Below, piece by piece: positions 43,329 to 54,966 of a DNA stretch of 64,000 nt. The notes below the pieces were generated by a model. That model saw only the letters and a program-made list of their open reading frames with translations. It was not told the origin of the DNA and made no database searches. The translations under genes and the position numbers were made by a program. Each line of letters starts with the position of its first letter. The stretch's first letter is position 1. Source of the stretch: Thalassobacillus devorans. Its GTDB lineage: Bacteria; Bacillota; Bacilli; Bacillales; Halobacillaceae. The stretch spans positions 124,001 to 188,000 of the forward strand of contig NZ_FXEH01000004.1 of the NCBI RefSeq assembly GCF_900176565.1, given 5' to 3'.

Positions 43329-43368
43329 AAATAACCAATGCTGCAACTTGGTCAGCATTGGTTATTTT
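43329..43368. terminator. Bidirectional terminator after pbuG
   Basis: AAATAACCAATGCT pairs with AGCATTGGTTATTTT around a 11-base loop. Confidence 0.88.
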
Positions 43369-43381
43369 ATCAACGGAGGGA

Positions 43382-43807
43382 TCATTCTTCTTCCAGGTTC
43401 GTAATTTGGATGCGGTTCTTTTGGTTGGCATCTGAAATTAGGCGGTAAAGCTGTACGACGAGCAGGCCCTGTTTATAGGATGCCTGGATTTTATCGCTGC
43501 GGACCGGATAGGGCAGGTCGACTTGGCGGTCGAATGTGCCTTCCATGATTTCGCCTTTTACCTGCTGGCCGCCTTTTTGGTTGATCTCGACGATGCCTCT
43601 GATTTCCAAGGTGGCGTGGTTCACGTAGACATCCACTTTATTCAAATCTTTTAACCCTGGAATGTTAAAGATACAAAGCAATTCATTATCGTATTGATAT
43701 AAATTCATTTGGGGCAGCGGGGGCTTGACCAGTCCTTCAAAATCTCCCCAGAAATCATGGCCGAAAAAACGATCTAAATTCTTTTTCCAATCATCGAATT
43801 GATTCAT
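43382..43807 (-). CDS. Hsp20/alpha-crystallin family protein
   Basis: 141 residues. The crystallin domain spans about 35-135: NELLCIFNIPGLKDLNKVDVYV, LEIRG, GTFDRQVDLPYPV, and ASYKQGLLVVQL in the place of the usual A-x-x-x-n-GvL motif. A short C-terminal tail carries an I-x-I (RIQITNL). Chaperone-like, possibly a spore-coat or stress protein as with Bacillus CotP/YocM. Convergent with pbuG; ATG after GGGAGAGG. Confidence 0.8.
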   Translation of the reverse strand: MNQFDDWKKNLDRFFGHDFWGDFEGLVKPPLPQMNLYQYDNELLCIFNIPGLKDLNKVDVYVNHATLEIRGIVEINQKGGQQVKGEIMEGTFDRQVDLPYPVRSDKIQASYKQGLLVVQLYRLISDANQKNRIQITNLEEE

Positions 43808-43953
43808 AGCAATTCCAGCCTCTCCCTTAAAATGTAAAAAAGTTATTGTGCAGACGTTTCTTCCTGTTATATAGTGTATGCATATCTTTCACCTGTGTGA
43901 ATGCCTATAGCTGCAGGGGAGATGATAAGCTATAAAGGTTTGGAGGGGCTGCC

Positions 43954-44520
43954 ATGCTGGATAATGCCTTGGTTATGATCGCTATCATCCTGGTCATCAA
44001 CATTGTATATGTCTCCTTTTTTACGATCCGGATGATTCTGACGCTGAAAGGACAACGTTACTTAGCAGCTTTTATCAGTATGTTTGAGATTGTTGTGTAT
44101 ATCTTAGGTTTAGGATTGGTGCTAGACAACCTCGATCAGATTCAGAACGTCATCGCCTATGCGGTCGGGTATGCACTTGGTGTCATTGTCGGAATGAAAA
44201 TTGAAGAAAAGCTCGCACTTGGCTACATTACAGTGAATGTCATTTCCTCAAGCCCGGACATTGAGTTTACGCGTAAGCTTAGAGATAAGGGCTACGGGGT
44301 AACGAGCTGGTTTGCTTATGGAATGGAAGGAGACCGGCTTGCCATGCAGATCCTGACACCGCGCAAGTATGAATTGAAATTATACGACACAATTCGTACG
44401 CTTGACCCGAAAGCATTCATCATCGCTTATGAACCCAAACAGATCCACGGTGGGTTCTGGGTCAAGCAGGTGAAGAAGGGAAGGTTGAGCAATGGCGAAA
44501 AGCAAAAAAATGCGCTTTGA
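43954..44520 (+). CDS. yebE: UPF0316 membrane protein (YebE-like)
   Basis: 188 residues with three predicted helices (about 5-25, 38-58, 64-85) and a C-terminal cytoplasmic DUF2179-like domain ([21 protein letters not shown]). Same place as yebE in B. subtilis between pbuG and purE. Function unknown. GGAGGGG before the ATG; the 3' end overlaps the next gene by 29 bases. Confidence 0.83.
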   Translation: MLDNALVMIAIILVINIVYVSFFTIRMILTLKGQRYLAAFISMFEIVVYILGLGLVLDNLDQIQNVIAYAVGYALGVIVGMKIEEKLALGYITVNVISSSPDIEFTRKLRDKGYGVTSWFAYGMEGDRLAMQILTPRKYELKLYDTIRTLDPKAFIIAYEPKQIHGGFWVKQVKKGRLSNGEKQKNAL

Positions 44521-44695
44521 AGTCCACGAAGGCGAAACAATCGATCAATGCCTGGATCGTATGAAAAAAGAAGGCTACACCCCGGTTCGACGAGCAGAAG
44601 AACCGATCTTCCAGGAAGTGAATCGAGACGGTGAGAAAATCTATGAGCCGGTTGGAAGAAAGATTGTCTTTCAAGCGGTAAAAAGCGAACAATAA
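44492..44695 (+). CDS. yebG: NETI-motif small protein (YebG-like)
   Basis: 67 residues: [32 protein letters not shown] then GRKIVFQAV, equal to YebG throughout. The NETI motif itself reads GETI here. Function unknown; position before purE is conserved. GAAGGGAAGG is its ribosome site, inside the upstream gene. The stop codon overlaps the first PurR box of the purE promoter. Confidence 0.85.
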   Translation: MAKSKKMRFEVHEGETIDQCLDRMKKEGYTPVRRAEEPIFQEVNRDGEKIYEPVGRKIVFQAVKSEQ

Positions 44696-44721
44696 TTTCT
44701 ATGGAGTTTTACAATGTTCGT
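44685..44721. promoter_or_regulatory. PurR box pair upstream of purE
   Basis: GCGAACAAT (44685-44693) and AATGTTCGT (44713-44721), inverted, 19 bases apart, ahead of the -35. Confidence 0.78.
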
Positions 44722-44729
44722 TTTTAACG

Positions 44730-44759
44730 TTGACAGCTCTTTGGGGAAATTGTTATGAT
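44730..44759 (+). promoter_or_regulatory. Sigma-A promoter of the pur operon
   Basis: TTGACA (44730-44735), 18-base spacer, TATGAT (44754-44759). Confidence 0.75.
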
Positions 44760-44781
44760 GAACGTAGTTAATTGAATAAAG

Positions 44782-44952
44782 CACCTCATATAAGACGGGA
44801 ATATGGCCCGTTCGTCTCTACCCGGTAACCGTAAATTACTGGACTATGAGGAAGATGAATCATTGCTGTGCTGCGATGATTGTATTCGGTATCCGCAAAA
44901 AGCGTCTGCCCATCTTCTCTCATAGTGGAGAAGGTGGTGCAGGCGTTTTTTT
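44782..44952 (+). promoter_or_regulatory. Guanine riboswitch of the pur operon
   Basis: Aptamer 44782-44852: P1 CCTCATA/TATGAGG, P2 GACGGG/CCCGTT, TCTCTACC, ACCGTAAA, TGGACTATG with C at the specificity base. Long terminator stem: AAAGCGTCTGCCCATCTTC pairs with GAAGGTGGTGCAGGCGTT, then seven T (44946-44952). The A of CTCATAG in the loop region can re-pair with P1 for antitermination. Confidence 0.93.
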
Positions 44953-44966
44953 AGTTATTAGTGTGG

Positions 44967-45087
44967 GCGCGAGAATCCGAATAAAGGCGCTAAAAAATTG
45001 AAAAGAGCGCGGAAAACAAAATTGTTGCGCGAAAACAGCTGTTAACTGCGCGAAAATACTAAATTAGGCGCGAAACCATAATTTTAA
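44967..45087. repeat. Degenerate array, six units of GCGCGAAAA every 20-21 bp
   Basis: GCGC starts at 44967, 44987, 45007, 45027, 45048 and 45068; each is followed by GAGAA, TAAAA, GGAAA, GAAAA, GAAAA, GAAAC and an AT-rich filler. It lies in the transcribed leader between the riboswitch terminator and the purE ribosome site (45092). Confidence 0.7.
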
Positions 45088-45103
45088 TGAAACGAGGGGT
45101 TCG

Positions 45104-45595
45104 ATGGCTCAGGTAGGAGTAATCATGGGAAGTATCTCCGATTGGTCGACGATGCAGCATACATGTGAAGTGCTGGATGAACTTGAAATAGCCTATGAAA
45201 AAGAAATCATTTCCGCTCACCGGACGCCGGAAGATATGTTCCGCTATGCTGATGAAGCGAGAGGGAAGGGCATGAAAGTGATTATTGCCGGTGCTGGCGG
45301 TGCCGCCCACCTTCCGGGGATGGTTGCTGCAAAGACGACGCTTCCGGTCATTGGCGTCCCGGTGGAATCCAAGTCCCTCAAAGGGATGGACTCCTTATTA
45401 TCAATTGTTCAAATGCCTGGCGGTGTCCCGGTCGCGACCGTAGCTATCGGAACAGCAGGGGCTAAGAATGCCGGACTTTTGGCAGCAGAAATACTGGGAA
45501 GCTTTGACGTATCGATTGCTGACAAACTAGCAGACTATCGATCCCGTATGAAAGAAAAAGTCGAAGAAATGAGGAGTGAGCTCCATGACAGTTAG
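45104..45595 (+). CDS. purE: N5-carboxyaminoimidazole ribonucleotide mutase
   Basis: 163 residues. [13 protein letters not shown] and SAHRTPEDM at the N-terminus, [13 protein letters not shown] and [20 protein letters not shown] mark class I PurE. It shifts the carboxyl group of N5-CAIR to C4. First gene of the IMP operon; 11-base overlap with purK. Confidence 0.96.
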   Translation: MAQVGVIMGSISDWSTMQHTCEVLDELEIAYEKEIISAHRTPEDMFRYADEARGKGMKVIIAGAGGAAHLPGMVAAKTTLPVIGVPVESKSLKGMDSLLSIVQMPGGVPVATVAIGTAGAKNAGLLAAEILGSFDVSIADKLADYRSRMKEKVEEMRSELHDS

Positions 45596-46709
45596 ACTCA
45601 TCCCGGGTCAGACAATTGGAATATTAGGTGGTGGACAGCTCGGACGGATGATGGCTGTAGCGGCAAAACATATGGGTTATCGAGTCGCCGTCCTCGACCC
45701 GAAACCGGATTGTCCGTGTGCCCAGGTTGCAGATTACCATATCGAAGCAGCCTATGATGATTTTGAGGCAGCCCGGAACCTTGAAAACATCAGCGATGTA
45801 ATCACCTATGAGTTTGAAAATGTCGATCTAAATGTGGCCGATATGCTCGAAAAAACCGGAAAGTTGCCGCAAGGAGCCCTGCCTTTAGAAATCACGCAAA
45901 ATCGACAAAAAGAGAAACAAATCGCTGTCGAAACAGGGTTGAATGTGCCGAATTACGAGATTGTTCAAACGTTTGATCAAGTAAAAACAGCCGTTCAGTC
46001 GATCGGATACCCGGCGATCATCAAGACGATTACCGGGGGATATGACGGAAAAGGTCAGGTTAAGCTGAATAAGGAAGAGGACCTGGCGGAAGTGGAAAAC
46101 TTCATCGCACCAGATTCTACTTATATTATCGAAGCCTTCATCGATTTTCAAAAAGAAATATCCGTGGTGTTCACGCGTAGCCAAACCGGAGAAATAACGT
46201 ATTTTCCTGTGGCTGAGAACACTCACAATAACCAGATCCTCCACCGGACCCAGATCCCGGCAGCAATCAACGATAACGTGGCAGCGAAGGCTAAGGCGGC
46301 TGCAAAGCTATTAGCAGAGCATTTGCAAGTGGTCGGCACCTTCACTGTCGAACTTTTTGTGAAAGATGACCAGGTGTTTGTCAATGAAATGGCGCCACGA
46401 CCACATAACTCCGGTCATTACACGATTGAAGCGTGCAATGTCTCGCAGTTCGAACAGCATGTACGTGCGATTTGCGGACTGCCACTTTTAAAAGTCCAAT
46501 CGTTTCCGGCAGCTGTCATGCTCAACATTCTTGGGAAGCATCGGGAGGAGCTCTTTGAAAACCTTGCCCGTATTCAGGACTTTCACCTTCATGATTACGG
46601 GAAAGAAGAAGCGAGGCCGGAGAGAAAGATGGGTCATATCACGATAGTTGGCACAAGCTTAGATGAAATTTTTCAACGGATGGAAGAAAATCAGCTTCCC
46701 ACATGGTAA
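45585..46709 (+). CDS. purK: N5-carboxyaminoimidazole ribonucleotide synthase
   Basis: 374 residues, ATP-grasp enzyme: [44 protein letters not shown]. It carboxylates AIR with bicarbonate and ATP. ATG 45585 follows GAGGAG at 8 bases; GTG 45576 would overlap that site. Confidence 0.95.
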   Translation: MTVRLIPGQTIGILGGGQLGRMMAVAAKHMGYRVAVLDPKPDCPCAQVADYHIEAAYDDFEAARNLENISDVITYEFENVDLNVADMLEKTGKLPQGALPLEITQNRQKEKQIAVETGLNVPNYEIVQTFDQVKTAVQSIGYPAIIKTITGGYDGKGQVKLNKEEDLAEVENFIAPDSTYIIEAFIDFQKEISVVFTRSQTGEITYFPVAENTHNNQILHRTQIPAAINDNVAAKAKAAAKLLAEHLQVVGTFTVELFVKDDQVFVNEMAPRPHNSGHYTIEACNVSQFEQHVRAICGLPLLKVQSFPAAVMLNILGKHREELFENLARIQDFHLHDYGKEEARPERKMGHITIVGTSLDEIFQRMEENQLPTW

Positions 46710-46742
46710 AGTGTTGGGTGGGACAGTTTTAGGAGGAGTAAC

Positions 46743-48035
46743 ATGATTGATCGTTACACACGTCCAGAAATGGGAGCCATCTGGACAGAAGAAAACAAGT
46801 ACAAAGCCTGGCTTGAAGTCGAATTGCTTGCCTGTGAAGCTTGGAGTGAGCTTGGCATCATTCCAAAAGAAGATGTCGAGAAGCTGCGCCAGCATGCATC
46901 GTTCGATATCGAGCGCATCTATGAAATTGAAAAAGAAACACGACATGATGTCGTTGCCTTTACTCGCGCGGTTTCCGAAACCGTAGGTGAAGAGCGGAAG
47001 TGGGTGCATTACGGTCTCACTTCCACAGATGTCGTGGACACCGCCCTTTCTTACTTATTGAAGCAGGCGAACGAAATCATCCGCAAAGATCTGGTCAGCT
47101 TTATCGATATCCTGGCAGATAAAGCCCTGGAGCATAAGCACACTGTCATGATGGGACGCACCCACGGCGTCCATGCGGAACCGACCACATTCGGTCTGAA
47201 GCTTGCGCTTTGGTATGAAGAGATGAAGCGGAACCTGGAACGTTTGGATCTTGCCATCGACCATATCGAAGTCGGAAAGCTATCCGGAGCAGTCGGTACC
47301 TATGCGAACATTGATCCTTTTGTAGAAGAATATGTTTGCCGTAACCTCGGTTTGAAGGCGGCACCCGTGTCAACGCAGACGTTGCAGCGTGACCGCCATG
47401 CTCACTATGTTTCTACATTAAGCTTGATCGCCACTTCCATTGAAAAAATGGCAGTCGAAATCCGCGGCCTGCAAAAAACAGAAACACGTGAAGTGGAAGA
47501 GTTTTTTGCTAAAGGTCAGAAAGGCTCGTCAGCAATGCCGCACAAGCGGAACCCGATCGGTTCGGAAAATATGACAGGCATGGCCCGTGTCATTCGCGGT
47601 GAAATGATGACGGCGTTTGAGAATGTCGCCCTTTGGCATGAGCGGGACATTTCCCATTCATCAGCGGAACGTGTCATTTTGCCGGATGCAACGATTGCCA
47701 TCAATTATATGTTGAACCGGTTTGGCAGTATCGTCAAAAACTTGACGGTATTCCCGGAGCAGATGAAAGCCAATATGAAGAAAACGTACGGGCTTATCTT
47801 CTCTCAACGGGTACTGCTGACCCTGATTGATGAAGGCATGGTTCGTGAAGAGGCTTATGACCTGGTCCAGCCAAAAGCAATGGAAGCCTGGGAGAAAGGG
47901 ATTCCATTCCGTGAATTGATTGAAGTAGACGAAAAAATTACATCAACACTGTCCCCTGAACAAATCGAACAATGTTTTGATTACACCCATCACTTGAAAA
48001 ACGTGGATCGTATTTTCGAACGGATTGGATTGTAG
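46743..48035 (+). CDS. purB: Adenylosuccinate lyase
   Basis: 430 residues with the fumarase/aspartase signature [14 protein letters not shown] near residue 262 and [13 protein letters not shown]. It cleaves SAICAR and adenylosuccinate. AGGAGGAGTAAC before the ATG; 33 bases after purK. Confidence 0.96.
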   Translation: MIDRYTRPEMGAIWTEENKYKAWLEVELLACEAWSELGIIPKEDVEKLRQHASFDIERIYEIEKETRHDVVAFTRAVSETVGEERKWVHYGLTSTDVVDTALSYLLKQANEIIRKDLVSFIDILADKALEHKHTVMMGRTHGVHAEPTTFGLKLALWYEEMKRNLERLDLAIDHIEVGKLSGAVGTYANIDPFVEEYVCRNLGLKAAPVSTQTLQRDRHAHYVSTLSLIATSIEKMAVEIRGLQKTETREVEEFFAKGQKGSSAMPHKRNPIGSENMTGMARVIRGEMMTAFENVALWHERDISHSSAERVILPDATIAINYMLNRFGSIVKNLTVFPEQMKANMKKTYGLIFSQRVLLTLIDEGMVREEAYDLVQPKAMEAWEKGIPFRELIEVDEKITSTLSPEQIEQCFDYTHHLKNVDRIFERIGL

Positions 48036-48101
48036 TCAGCAGGAGGGGAGGGGCATCGTATGTTCCTCCTCTTACTTTTACTAAAACGAGGTGTTCTAAA
48101 A

Positions 48102-48824
48102 ATGAAAGGCTCCCTATTATATGAAGGCAAAGCAAAGAAAGTCTATCATGTGGAAGGCAAACCGGAACAACTAGTCCTCTCCTATAAAAACGATGCTACT
48201 GCTTTTAATGGAAAGAAGAAGGATCAATTCGAAGGTAAAGGCCGCTTGAATAACTTGATTACCAGCAGAATTTTCGAACATTTACATCAGCAGCATATTC
48301 CCTCGCATTTTTTGAAAGCACTGAATGATAATGAACAACTTGTTCAAAAAACAACAATCATTCCACTTGAAGTGGTTGTTCGTAACATTGCCGCAGGAAG
48401 CCTGACAAGGCGCCTGGCGATACAGGAAAAAACAGTGCTACAACCTCCTATTATCGAACTTTTTTATAAAAACGATGACCTCGATGATCCGCTCATCAAT
48501 GATGATCATGCGAAACGGTTAGCGAATGTGACCGAGCATGATCTGGACAAAATCAAAATTCTCGCACTTAAGATCAATGAAATATTGAAACGGTTATTTA
48601 AACAGACAGATTTGGAGTTAGTGGATTTCAAATTGGAATTCGGACGCTTGAATGACGGCACCATCGTCCTGGCTGATGAAATATCGCCAGATACCTGCCG
48701 TCTTTGGGATGCAGCAACTGGAGAAAAGATGGATAAGGATGTCTTCCGGGAAGATATCGGCGATTTAATCGCAACCTATGAAACTATTTTACAACGACTG
48801 GAGGAGAGCATATGCGCAAAGTAA
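48102..48824 (+). CDS. purC: SAICAR synthase
   Basis: 240 residues: LLYEGKAKKVYHV, EVVVRNIAAGSLTRRL, LVDFKLEFG, LADEISPDTCRLWD. It joins aspartate to CAIR. ATG 48102 follows ACGAGGTG; the frame is open 42 bases upstream but that part is a Leu-rich chance stretch without a ribosome site. Confidence 0.95.
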   Translation: MKGSLLYEGKAKKVYHVEGKPEQLVLSYKNDATAFNGKKKDQFEGKGRLNNLITSRIFEHLHQQHIPSHFLKALNDNEQLVQKTTIIPLEVVVRNIAAGSLTRRLAIQEKTVLQPPIIELFYKNDDLDDPLINDDHAKRLANVTEHDLDKIKILALKINEILKRLFKQTDLELVDFKLEFGRLNDGTIVLADEISPDTCRLWDAATGEKMDKDVFREDIGDLIATYETILQRLEESICAK

Positions 48825-49060
48825 AAGTTTATATCACATTGAAAGAAGGGGTTCTGGATCCTCAAGGGAAGGCTGTCAAAAACTCTCTCAACACCTTAGA
48901 TTTCGGCAGCGTAAATGAGGTAAGGGTCGGAAAGTATATGGAAGTCATGATGGAAGAATCCGAGAACCTGGAAGCTCAGGTGGAAGAAATGTGCGATAAG
49001 CTGCTTGCCAACCCAGTCATTGAAGATTATTCCTACGAGATTGAGGAGGTTATCGCGTGA
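48812..49060 (+). CDS. purS: FGAM synthase, PurS subunit
   Basis: 82 residues: [20 protein letters not shown] and VRVGKYMEV. It forms the FGAR amidotransferase complex with PurQ and PurL. Overlaps purC by 13 bases; ribosome site GGAGGAG inside purC. Confidence 0.95.
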   Translation: MRKVKVYITLKEGVLDPQGKAVKNSLNTLDFGSVNEVRVGKYMEVMMEESENLEAQVEEMCDKLLANPVIEDYSYEIEEVIA

Positions 49061-49740
49061 AGTTCGCCGTTGTTGTATTTCCAGGCTCCAATTGTGACCG
49101 GGACATGTATCATGCCGTTAAAGAAGGATTGAACGAAGAGGCGGACTTAGTCTGGTATCTGGACGCTGATTTATCCTCTTATGATGCGATTTTGCTTCCA
49201 GGGGGCTTTTCCTACGGTGACTATCTCCGTTCTGGATCAATCGCTTCCACATCTCCTATTGTTCAGCAAATCAAAAAAGCGGCCGCTGACAAAAAGCCGG
49301 TCTTAGGGGTTTGCAATGGGTTTCAGATTTTACTGGAGTCCGGTCTTTTGCCAGGTGCCATGCTTGCAAATCGTGATTTGAAATTCATGTGTCACCAGGA
49401 AGAATTACGTGTGGAAAATAATAAGACGATGTTCACTTCAGAATACCAAAAAGACGGACTGATCCATCTGCCGATTGCCCACGGGGAAGGAAATTATTAC
49501 TGTGACGATGCTACTTATCAACAACTGAAGGATAATGAACAGATTGTTTTTACGTACACGAATAATCCTAATGGCTCGACAGGGGATATCGCAGGTATCG
49601 TTAATGAAACAGGAAATGTACTGGGGATGATGCCTCACCCGGAACGCGCGGTCGAAAGTCTGCTCGGAAATGCGGACGGACTTCGTTTGTTTCAATCCAT
49701 TTTGACGTATTGGAGGAATAATCATGCCATCCATGCTTGA
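49057..49740 (+). CDS. purQ: FGAM synthase, PurQ glutaminase subunit
   Basis: 227 residues, class I glutaminase with nucleophile Cys in GVCNGFQ and HPE in MMPHPERA. Supplies ammonia to PurL. GTG start overlapping the purS stop (GTGA); ribosome site TTGAGGAGG. Confidence 0.95.
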   Translation: MKFAVVVFPGSNCDRDMYHAVKEGLNEEADLVWYLDADLSSYDAILLPGGFSYGDYLRSGSIASTSPIVQQIKKAAADKKPVLGVCNGFQILLESGLLPGAMLANRDLKFMCHQEELRVENNKTMFTSEYQKDGLIHLPIAHGEGNYYCDDATYQQLKDNEQIVFTYTNNPNGSTGDIAGIVNETGNVLGMMPHPERAVESLLGNADGLRLFQSILTYWRNNHAIHA

Positions 49741-51949
49741 AATCAGTCCAGAAGAAATTGAACATAATCGAATATACGCAGAAATGGGGCTCAGCGACCA
49801 GGAATATAAACAGGTTGTAAGCCTGCTGGGCAGACGTCCGAATCATACGGAAATCGGGTTATTTTCGGTGATGTGGTCCGAGCATTGCAGCTACAAAAAC
49901 TCTAAGCCTTTGCTAAAAAAGTTTCCTACAGAAGGCCCGCAAGTATTGCAGGGGCCTGGGGAAGGTGCCGGCATTATTGATATCGGCGATGAGCAGGCTG
50001 TCGTTTTCAAAATTGAAAGCCATAATCACCCCTCAGCCGTTGAACCATACCAAGGGGCAGCGACAGGTGTCGGAGGTATTATTCGCGACGTGTTTTCCAT
50101 GGGAGCCCGTCCGATTGCTCTGTTGAATTCACTAAGGTTCGGCTCGTTGAAACATCCGAGAATCAAATATCTGTTTGAGGAAGTCGTACGGGGGATTGCC
50201 GGCTATGGCAACTGTGTCGGCGTTCCAACAGTCGGAGGAGAAGTCCAGTTTGACGATGCTTATGAAGGAAATCCCCTTGTCAATGCCATGTGTGTCGGAC
50301 TGATTGATCACAAAGACATTCAAAAAGGGATTGCAGCCGGAGTCGGAAACACGGTCATGTATGTTGGAGCTAAAACAGGGCGTGACGGCATACATGGTGC
50401 CACCTTTGCTTCCGAAGAATTATCCGAAGAAGCAGAAAGTAAGCGCCCATCAGTCCAGGTCGGTGACCCATTCATGGAAAAACTGTTGATTGAAGCGTGT
50501 CTGGAAGTCATCCATCATGACGCCCTTATCGGGATGCAGGATATGGGAGCGGCGGGGCTGACATCGTCCGCCAGCGAGATGGCAAGTAAAGCCGGTACAG
50601 GAATGGAAATGAATTTGGATCATATTCCGCAGCGGGAGCTGAATATGTCGCCATACGAGATGATGTTGTCGGAATCTCAGGAGCGGATGCTGCTGGTCAT
50701 TGAAAAAGGACGCGAGCAGGAGATCCGTAAGATTTTCGAAAAGTACGATCTGGAAGCAGTAGCAGTCGGGGAAGTCATTGAGGAGCGTCGCTTCCGTTTA
50801 TTCCATAAAGGAGAGGTGGCTGCGGATGTCCCTGTAGACGCTTTGGCAGAAGATGCCCCTGTCTATCGTCAGCCATCCTGTGTACCGGAATATTTTAAAG
50901 AATTTCAGGCGATGGAAGATTATCAGTCTACCATTGAAGACTATGAAAAAACCTTGATTGACCTCTTAAAGCAGCCGACAATTGCCAGTAAGGAATGGGT
51001 CTATGACCAGTATGATTCCATGGTGCAGACGAATACGGTAGTCACCCCGGGTTCTGATGCAGCTGTGCTTCGTGTTCGTGGTACAAAGAAAGCACTCGCG
51101 ATGACGACGGATTGTAATTCTCGCTACATCTACCTTGACCCGGAAATGGGCGGTAAGATTGCTGTAGCAGAAGCCGCTCGGAATATCGTCTGTTCAGGTG
51201 CCCGTCCGCTAGGTCTGACCGACGGTTTGAATTTCGGCTCTCCGGAAAACCCGGAAATTTTCTGGCAGATGGAAAAAAGTGTCGATGGTATGAGTGAAGC
51301 TTGTGAGCAGCTTGAAGCACCGGTCATCAGTGGGAATGTATCGCTTTACAACGAATCGTATGGGAAAGCGATATACCCAACGCCGATTGTAGGGATGGTC
51401 GGTCTCATCGAAGATACGGCCCACATCACACGTTCCGATTTCCAGCGGTCCGGGGACTTGATTTATGTGATTGGAAAAGCACAGGCGGAATTCGGCGGGA
51501 GCGAGCTGCAAGGCATATTGGAAGGTCGTCATTTTGGCAAACCTCCTCATATCGATTTAGAGGTGGAAAAAAAGCGCCAGAGCCATTTGCTGACTGCCAT
51601 CCAGGCAGGGGTTGTCCAATCGGCGCATGATATTTCTGAAGGTGGGTTGGCAGTGGCACTGGCAGAGAGCCTGTTTGCACAGGAGTTTGGTTGTAAAGTG
51701 GAGTTAGAAGGAGATACAGCGGCAGAGCTTTTCGCTGAAACACAATCCCGATTCATTATCTCAGTGAGTCCTGAAAAACAGAAAGAATGGGAGCAGTTAA
51801 TGACCGAGGCAGTTCTTATCGGGCGCGTAATAGATGATGGGGAATACCGTTTAAACGTCAACGGTCAGCCGATCATTCATACGGTGACGAATAAATTGAA
51901 GGACGCCTGGAAAGGAGCCATTCCATGCTTGGTGAAATCAAAGGCCTGA
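49724..51949 (+). CDS. purL: FGAM synthase, PurL subunit
   Basis: 741 residues, the small PurL form that works with PurS and Pur[12 protein letters not shown]-type [34 protein letters not shown]-type region and [13 protein letters not shown] are visible. Converts FGAR to FGAM with ATP. Overlaps purQ by 17 bases and purF by 25. Confidence 0.96.
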   Translation: MPSMLEISPEEIEHNRIYAEMGLSDQEYKQVVSLLGRRPNHTEIGLFSVMWSEHCSYKNSKPLLKKFPTEGPQVLQGPGEGAGIIDIGDEQAVVFKIESHNHPSAVEPYQGAATGVGGIIRDVFSMGARPIALLNSLRFGSLKHPRIKYLFEEVVRGIAGYGNCVGVPTVGGEVQFDDAYEGNPLVNAMCVGLIDHKDIQKGIAAGVGNTVMYVGAKTGRDGIHGATFASEELSEEAESKRPSVQVGDPFMEKLLIEACLEVIHHDALIGMQDMGAAGLTSSASEMASKAGTGMEMNLDHIPQRELNMSPYEMMLSESQERMLLVIEKGREQEIRKIFEKYDLEAVAVGEVIEERRFRLFHKGEVAADVPVDALAEDAPVYRQPSCVPEYFKEFQAMEDYQSTIEDYEKTLIDLLKQPTIASKEWVYDQYDSMVQTNTVVTPGSDAAVLRVRGTKKALAMTTDCNSRYIYLDPEMGGKIAVAEAARNIVCSGARPLGLTDGLNFGSPENPEIFWQMEKSVDGMSEACEQLEAPVISGNVSLYNESYGKAIYPTPIVGMVGLIEDTAHITRSDFQRSGDLIYVIGKAQAEFGGSELQGILEGRHFGKPPHIDLEVEKKRQSHLLTAIQAGVVQSAHDISEGGLAVALAESLFAQEFGCKVELEGDTAAELFAETQSRFIISVSPEKQKEWEQLMTEAVLIGRVIDDGEYRLNVNGQPIIHTVTNKLKDAWKGAIPCLVKSKA

Positions 51950-53337
51950 ATGAAGAATGTGGCATCTTTGGTGTATGGGGACATGAAGAGTCAGCGCAGA
52001 TTACGTATTACGGGCTCCATGCCCTACAGCATCGCGGCCAGGAAGGAGCCGGCATTGTCGTCAGTGACGGAGAAGAGTTGAAACTGGCCAAAGGGCTTGG
52101 GTTAGTAAACGATGTATTCAAACAGGATATGCTGGATAATTTAGAAGGCCATGCCGCACTTGGCCATGTCCGTTATGCAACACAAGGTGGCGGAGGTTAT
52201 GAAAATGTCCAGCCGCTATTATTTCGCTCGCAAAAAAGCAGCATGGCGCTTGCTCATAACGGAAACCTCGTCAATGCTCAGGCGCTGAAAATGCAGCTGG
52301 AAGCGCAGGGAAGCATTTTGCAGACGACCTCCGATACCGAGGTGATCGCTCACTTGATTAAACGGAGCGGCCACTTAAATATGGAAGAGGCATTAATACA
52401 AGCCCTTACAATGATTAAAGGGGCTTACGCATTTGCTGTCATGACGGAAAAGCAATTATTTGTCGCTCAGGATCCGCGCGGCTTGCGGCCGTTATCGATC
52501 GGCCGGATCGGCAGTGCTTATGTCGTCGCTTCAGAAACTTGTGCGTTTGATGTCGTCGGAGCGGAACATGAACGGGACGTTGAGCCGGGAGAGTTATTGG
52601 TCATCGATGAAAACGGCATCGAATCGAAGCGGTTTTCTGCACCGATTCAACGGACACTATGTTCCATGGAGCACGTCTATTTTTCCCGTCCAGACAGCAA
52701 TCTCGATGGCATCAACGTCCACGCATCAAGAAAGCGGATGGGGAAAGTCCTTGCTGATGAAGCACCGGTAGAAGCGGATGTCGTCACCGGTGTGCCTGAT
52801 TCCAGCATATCCGCGGCAATCGGTTATGCAGAAGCTTCGCGAACCCCATATGAACTCGGTTTGATAAAGAACCGTTATGTCGGCAGGACATTTATTCAGC
52901 CATCCCAGGAGCTGCGGGAGCAGGGTGTGAAAATGAAACTGTCCGCCGTTCGCGGTATTGTCGAAGGGAAGCGTGTCGTCATGGTCGATGACTCTATCGT
53001 CCGGGGAACAACCAGCCGCAGAATCGTAAGGCTTTTAAAAGAAGCGGGAGCTACGGAAGTCCATGTCCGGATTGCATCACCACCGATAAAGAATCCTTGT
53101 TATTACGGCATTGATACTTCTACAGAGGGTGAACTGATTGCGGCTAATCACAGTCTGGAAGAAATGCAGGAGATCATCGGAGCTGACAGCCTTGCATTTT
53201 TATCTGTGCAAGGGTTGGAGGATGCCATCTACCAGGATGGCCAATCCCTCAACCACGGTCCCTGTGCCGCCTGTTTCACAGGCAACTATCCGACAGAAAT
53301 CTATCCAAATACAGTGCCGCCCTACGTCAAAGCTTAG
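51925..53337 (+). CDS. purF: Amidophosphoribosyltransferase
   Basis: 470 residues. The first 11 ([11 protein letters not shown]) form a propeptide; cleavage exposes Cys-12 of CGIFGVWGH as nucleophile, as in B. subtilis. PRPP site [18 protein letters not shown]. First committed step from PRPP and glutamine. Conserved Cys CYYGID and CAACFTG fit the [4Fe-4S] form. Confidence 0.96.
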   Translation: MLGEIKGLNEECGIFGVWGHEESAQITYYGLHALQHRGQEGAGIVVSDGEELKLAKGLGLVNDVFKQDMLDNLEGHAALGHVRYATQGGGGYENVQPLLFRSQKSSMALAHNGNLVNAQALKMQLEAQGSILQTTSDTEVIAHLIKRSGHLNMEEALIQALTMIKGAYAFAVMTEKQLFVAQDPRGLRPLSIGRIGSAYVVASETCAFDVVGAEHERDVEPGELLVIDENGIESKRFSAPIQRTLCSMEHVYFSRPDSNLDGINVHASRKRMGKVLADEAPVEADVVTGVPDSSISAAIGYAEASRTPYELGLIKNRYVGRTFIQPSQELREQGVKMKLSAVRGIVEGKRVVMVDDSIVRGTTSRRIVRLLKEAGATEVHVRIASPPIKNPCYYGIDTSTEGELIAANHSLEEMQEIIGADSLAFLSVQGLEDAIYQDGQSLNHGPCAACFTGNYPTEIYPNTVPPYVKA

Positions 53338-53368
53338 TAGTCAAAATACAAAAAAGTGAGGGTTCATA

Positions 53369-54391
53369 ATGAGCGAGCAATATAAACAAGCAGGTGTCGA
53401 CGTTGAAGCAGGTTATCAGGCAGTTGAACAAATGAAAAAGCATGTGACACGAACATTACGTCCGGAAGTAGTCGGCGGTCTTGGTGCTTTTGCAGGTATA
53501 TTCGATATCAGTCAATTCAATTACAATCATCCCGTACTAGTCACTGGCACGGATGGCGTCGGTACAAAGTTAAAGCTGGCATTCGAGATGGAAAAACATG
53601 ATACCATCGGTCAGGATGCTGTGGCGATGTGTGTCAATGATATTGTAGCTCAAGGGGCAGACCCATTATTTTTCCTTGATTATATCGCTTGCGGAAAAAA
53701 CAACCCGGATCAAGTGGAACAGATTGTCAAAGGAATCGCTGATGGTTGTGAAGCTTCCGGTTGTGCTTTGATTGGCGGCGAAACAGCGGAGATGCCTGGG
53801 ATGTATGAGCCAACAGAATATGACCTTGCAGGATTTGCTGTTGGAATTGCTGAAAAGGAAGAGCTGATTACCGGAGAAGATATCCGTCCTGGCGATGCGG
53901 TTATAGGCCTTGCTTCTTCTGGAGTCCATTCCAACGGTTTCTCATTAGTGCGGAAGATCATAGCAGAACAAAATTTAAACCTGAATGACTCCTATCCGGA
54001 ACTACGGGAACCACTGGGGGAAGTCCTTCTAACACCGACCAGGTTGTATGCCAATCAAGTGCAAATCATGAAAAAACAATCGACCCTAAAGGGCGTTGCA
54101 CATATTACCGGCGGTGGATTCTATGAAAACATCCCGCGCGCATTGCCGGATGGGTTTGGCGTTGAAATTGACCGCAACACCTGGAAACAGCCGGATATAT
54201 TCCCTTTCCTGCAGCAGCAGGGCAGCTTGTCTGATGAGGAAATGTATGGTGTATTCAATATGGGTATCGGCATGGTCGTCATCATATCGGAAGCGGTCAG
54301 GGAAGAAGTCATGAACCACCTGGAACAGGCTGGTGAAATTGCTTATCACATTGGTATGGTTACGGCGCAGGAAGGGATTCAATGGCTATGA
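53369..54391 (+). CDS. purM: AIR synthase
   Basis: 340 residues: [67 protein letters not shown]. Forms AIR from FGAM. 31 bases after purF; overlaps or abuts purN. Confidence 0.96.
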   Translation: MSEQYKQAGVDVEAGYQAVEQMKKHVTRTLRPEVVGGLGAFAGIFDISQFNYNHPVLVTGTDGVGTKLKLAFEMEKHDTIGQDAVAMCVNDIVAQGADPLFFLDYIACGKNNPDQVEQIVKGIADGCEASGCALIGGETAEMPGMYEPTEYDLAGFAVGIAEKEELITGEDIRPGDAVIGLASSGVHSNGFSLVRKIIAEQNLNLNDSYPELREPLGEVLLTPTRLYANQVQIMKKQSTLKGVAHITGGGFYENIPRALPDGFGVEIDRNTWKQPDIFPFLQQQGSLSDEEMYGVFNMGIGMVVIISEAVREEVMNHLEQAGEIAYHIGMVTAQEGIQWL

Positions 54392-54966
54392 TAAAGGCTG
54401 CCGTTTTTGCTTCAGGTACAGGTAGTAATTTTGATGCGATTGTAAAGGCTTCAGAGGCAGGCGACATTCCTTGTGATATCCAGCTGCTTGTCTGCGACCG
54501 AAGGGATGCTGGAGTTATTAAAAAAGCCGAACAGAAAAATATCGACACATTCGTGTTCTCCCCAAAAGAATTTGACGGAAAGGATGCGTATGAACGTCAG
54601 ATTCTATTAGAATGTAGAGAGCGGGGGATAGAATGGATATTTCTTGCCGGGTACATGCGTTTAATCGGTCCAGTCCTGCTCGAACCATTTAAGAACCGGA
54701 TCATCAATATCCATCCCTCACTTTTGCCTGCTTTCCCCGGCAAAGATGCGATCGGCCAGGCTTTTGAAAAGCAAGTGAAGGTGACAGGGGTGACCATCCA
54801 TTATATTGACGACGGGATGGATACCGGTCCGATCATTGAACAGGAAGCTATCCGTATATCGGCGAAAGATACGAGAGAAACGCTGCAGCAAAAAATCCAG
54901 GCAGTTGAACATACCCTATATCCTAAAGTGATCCAATCATTATTAGTCGAGGAGGAAGTACATTGA
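54388..54966 (+). CDS. purN: GAR transformylase (formyl-THF dependent)
   Basis: 192 residues: [54 protein letters not shown], the last two holding the formyltransferase His and Asp. ATG 54388 overlaps the purM stop (ATGATAA); ATG 54382 is also possible, 4 bases after GGAAGGG. Confidence 0.94.
   Translation: MIKAAVFASGTGSNFDAIVKASEAGDIPCDIQLLVCDRRDAGVIKKAEQKNIDTFVFSPKEFDGKDAYERQILLECRERGIEWIFLAGYMRLIGPVLLEPFKNRIINIHPSLLPAFPGKDAIGQAFEKQVKVTGVTIHYIDDGMDTGPIIEQEAIRISAKDTRETLQQKIQAVEHTLYPKVIQSLLVEEEVH

Noticed and set aside
44967-45087. CRISPR array
   Set aside because: Units are only 9-10 conserved bases in a 20-bp period with no fixed-length spacers, and no cas genes are in the window.
48060-48101. 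Extended PurC beginning MFLLLLLLKRG
   Set aside because: PurC has no leader in other bacteria and the later ATG has the ribosome site ACGAGGTG.
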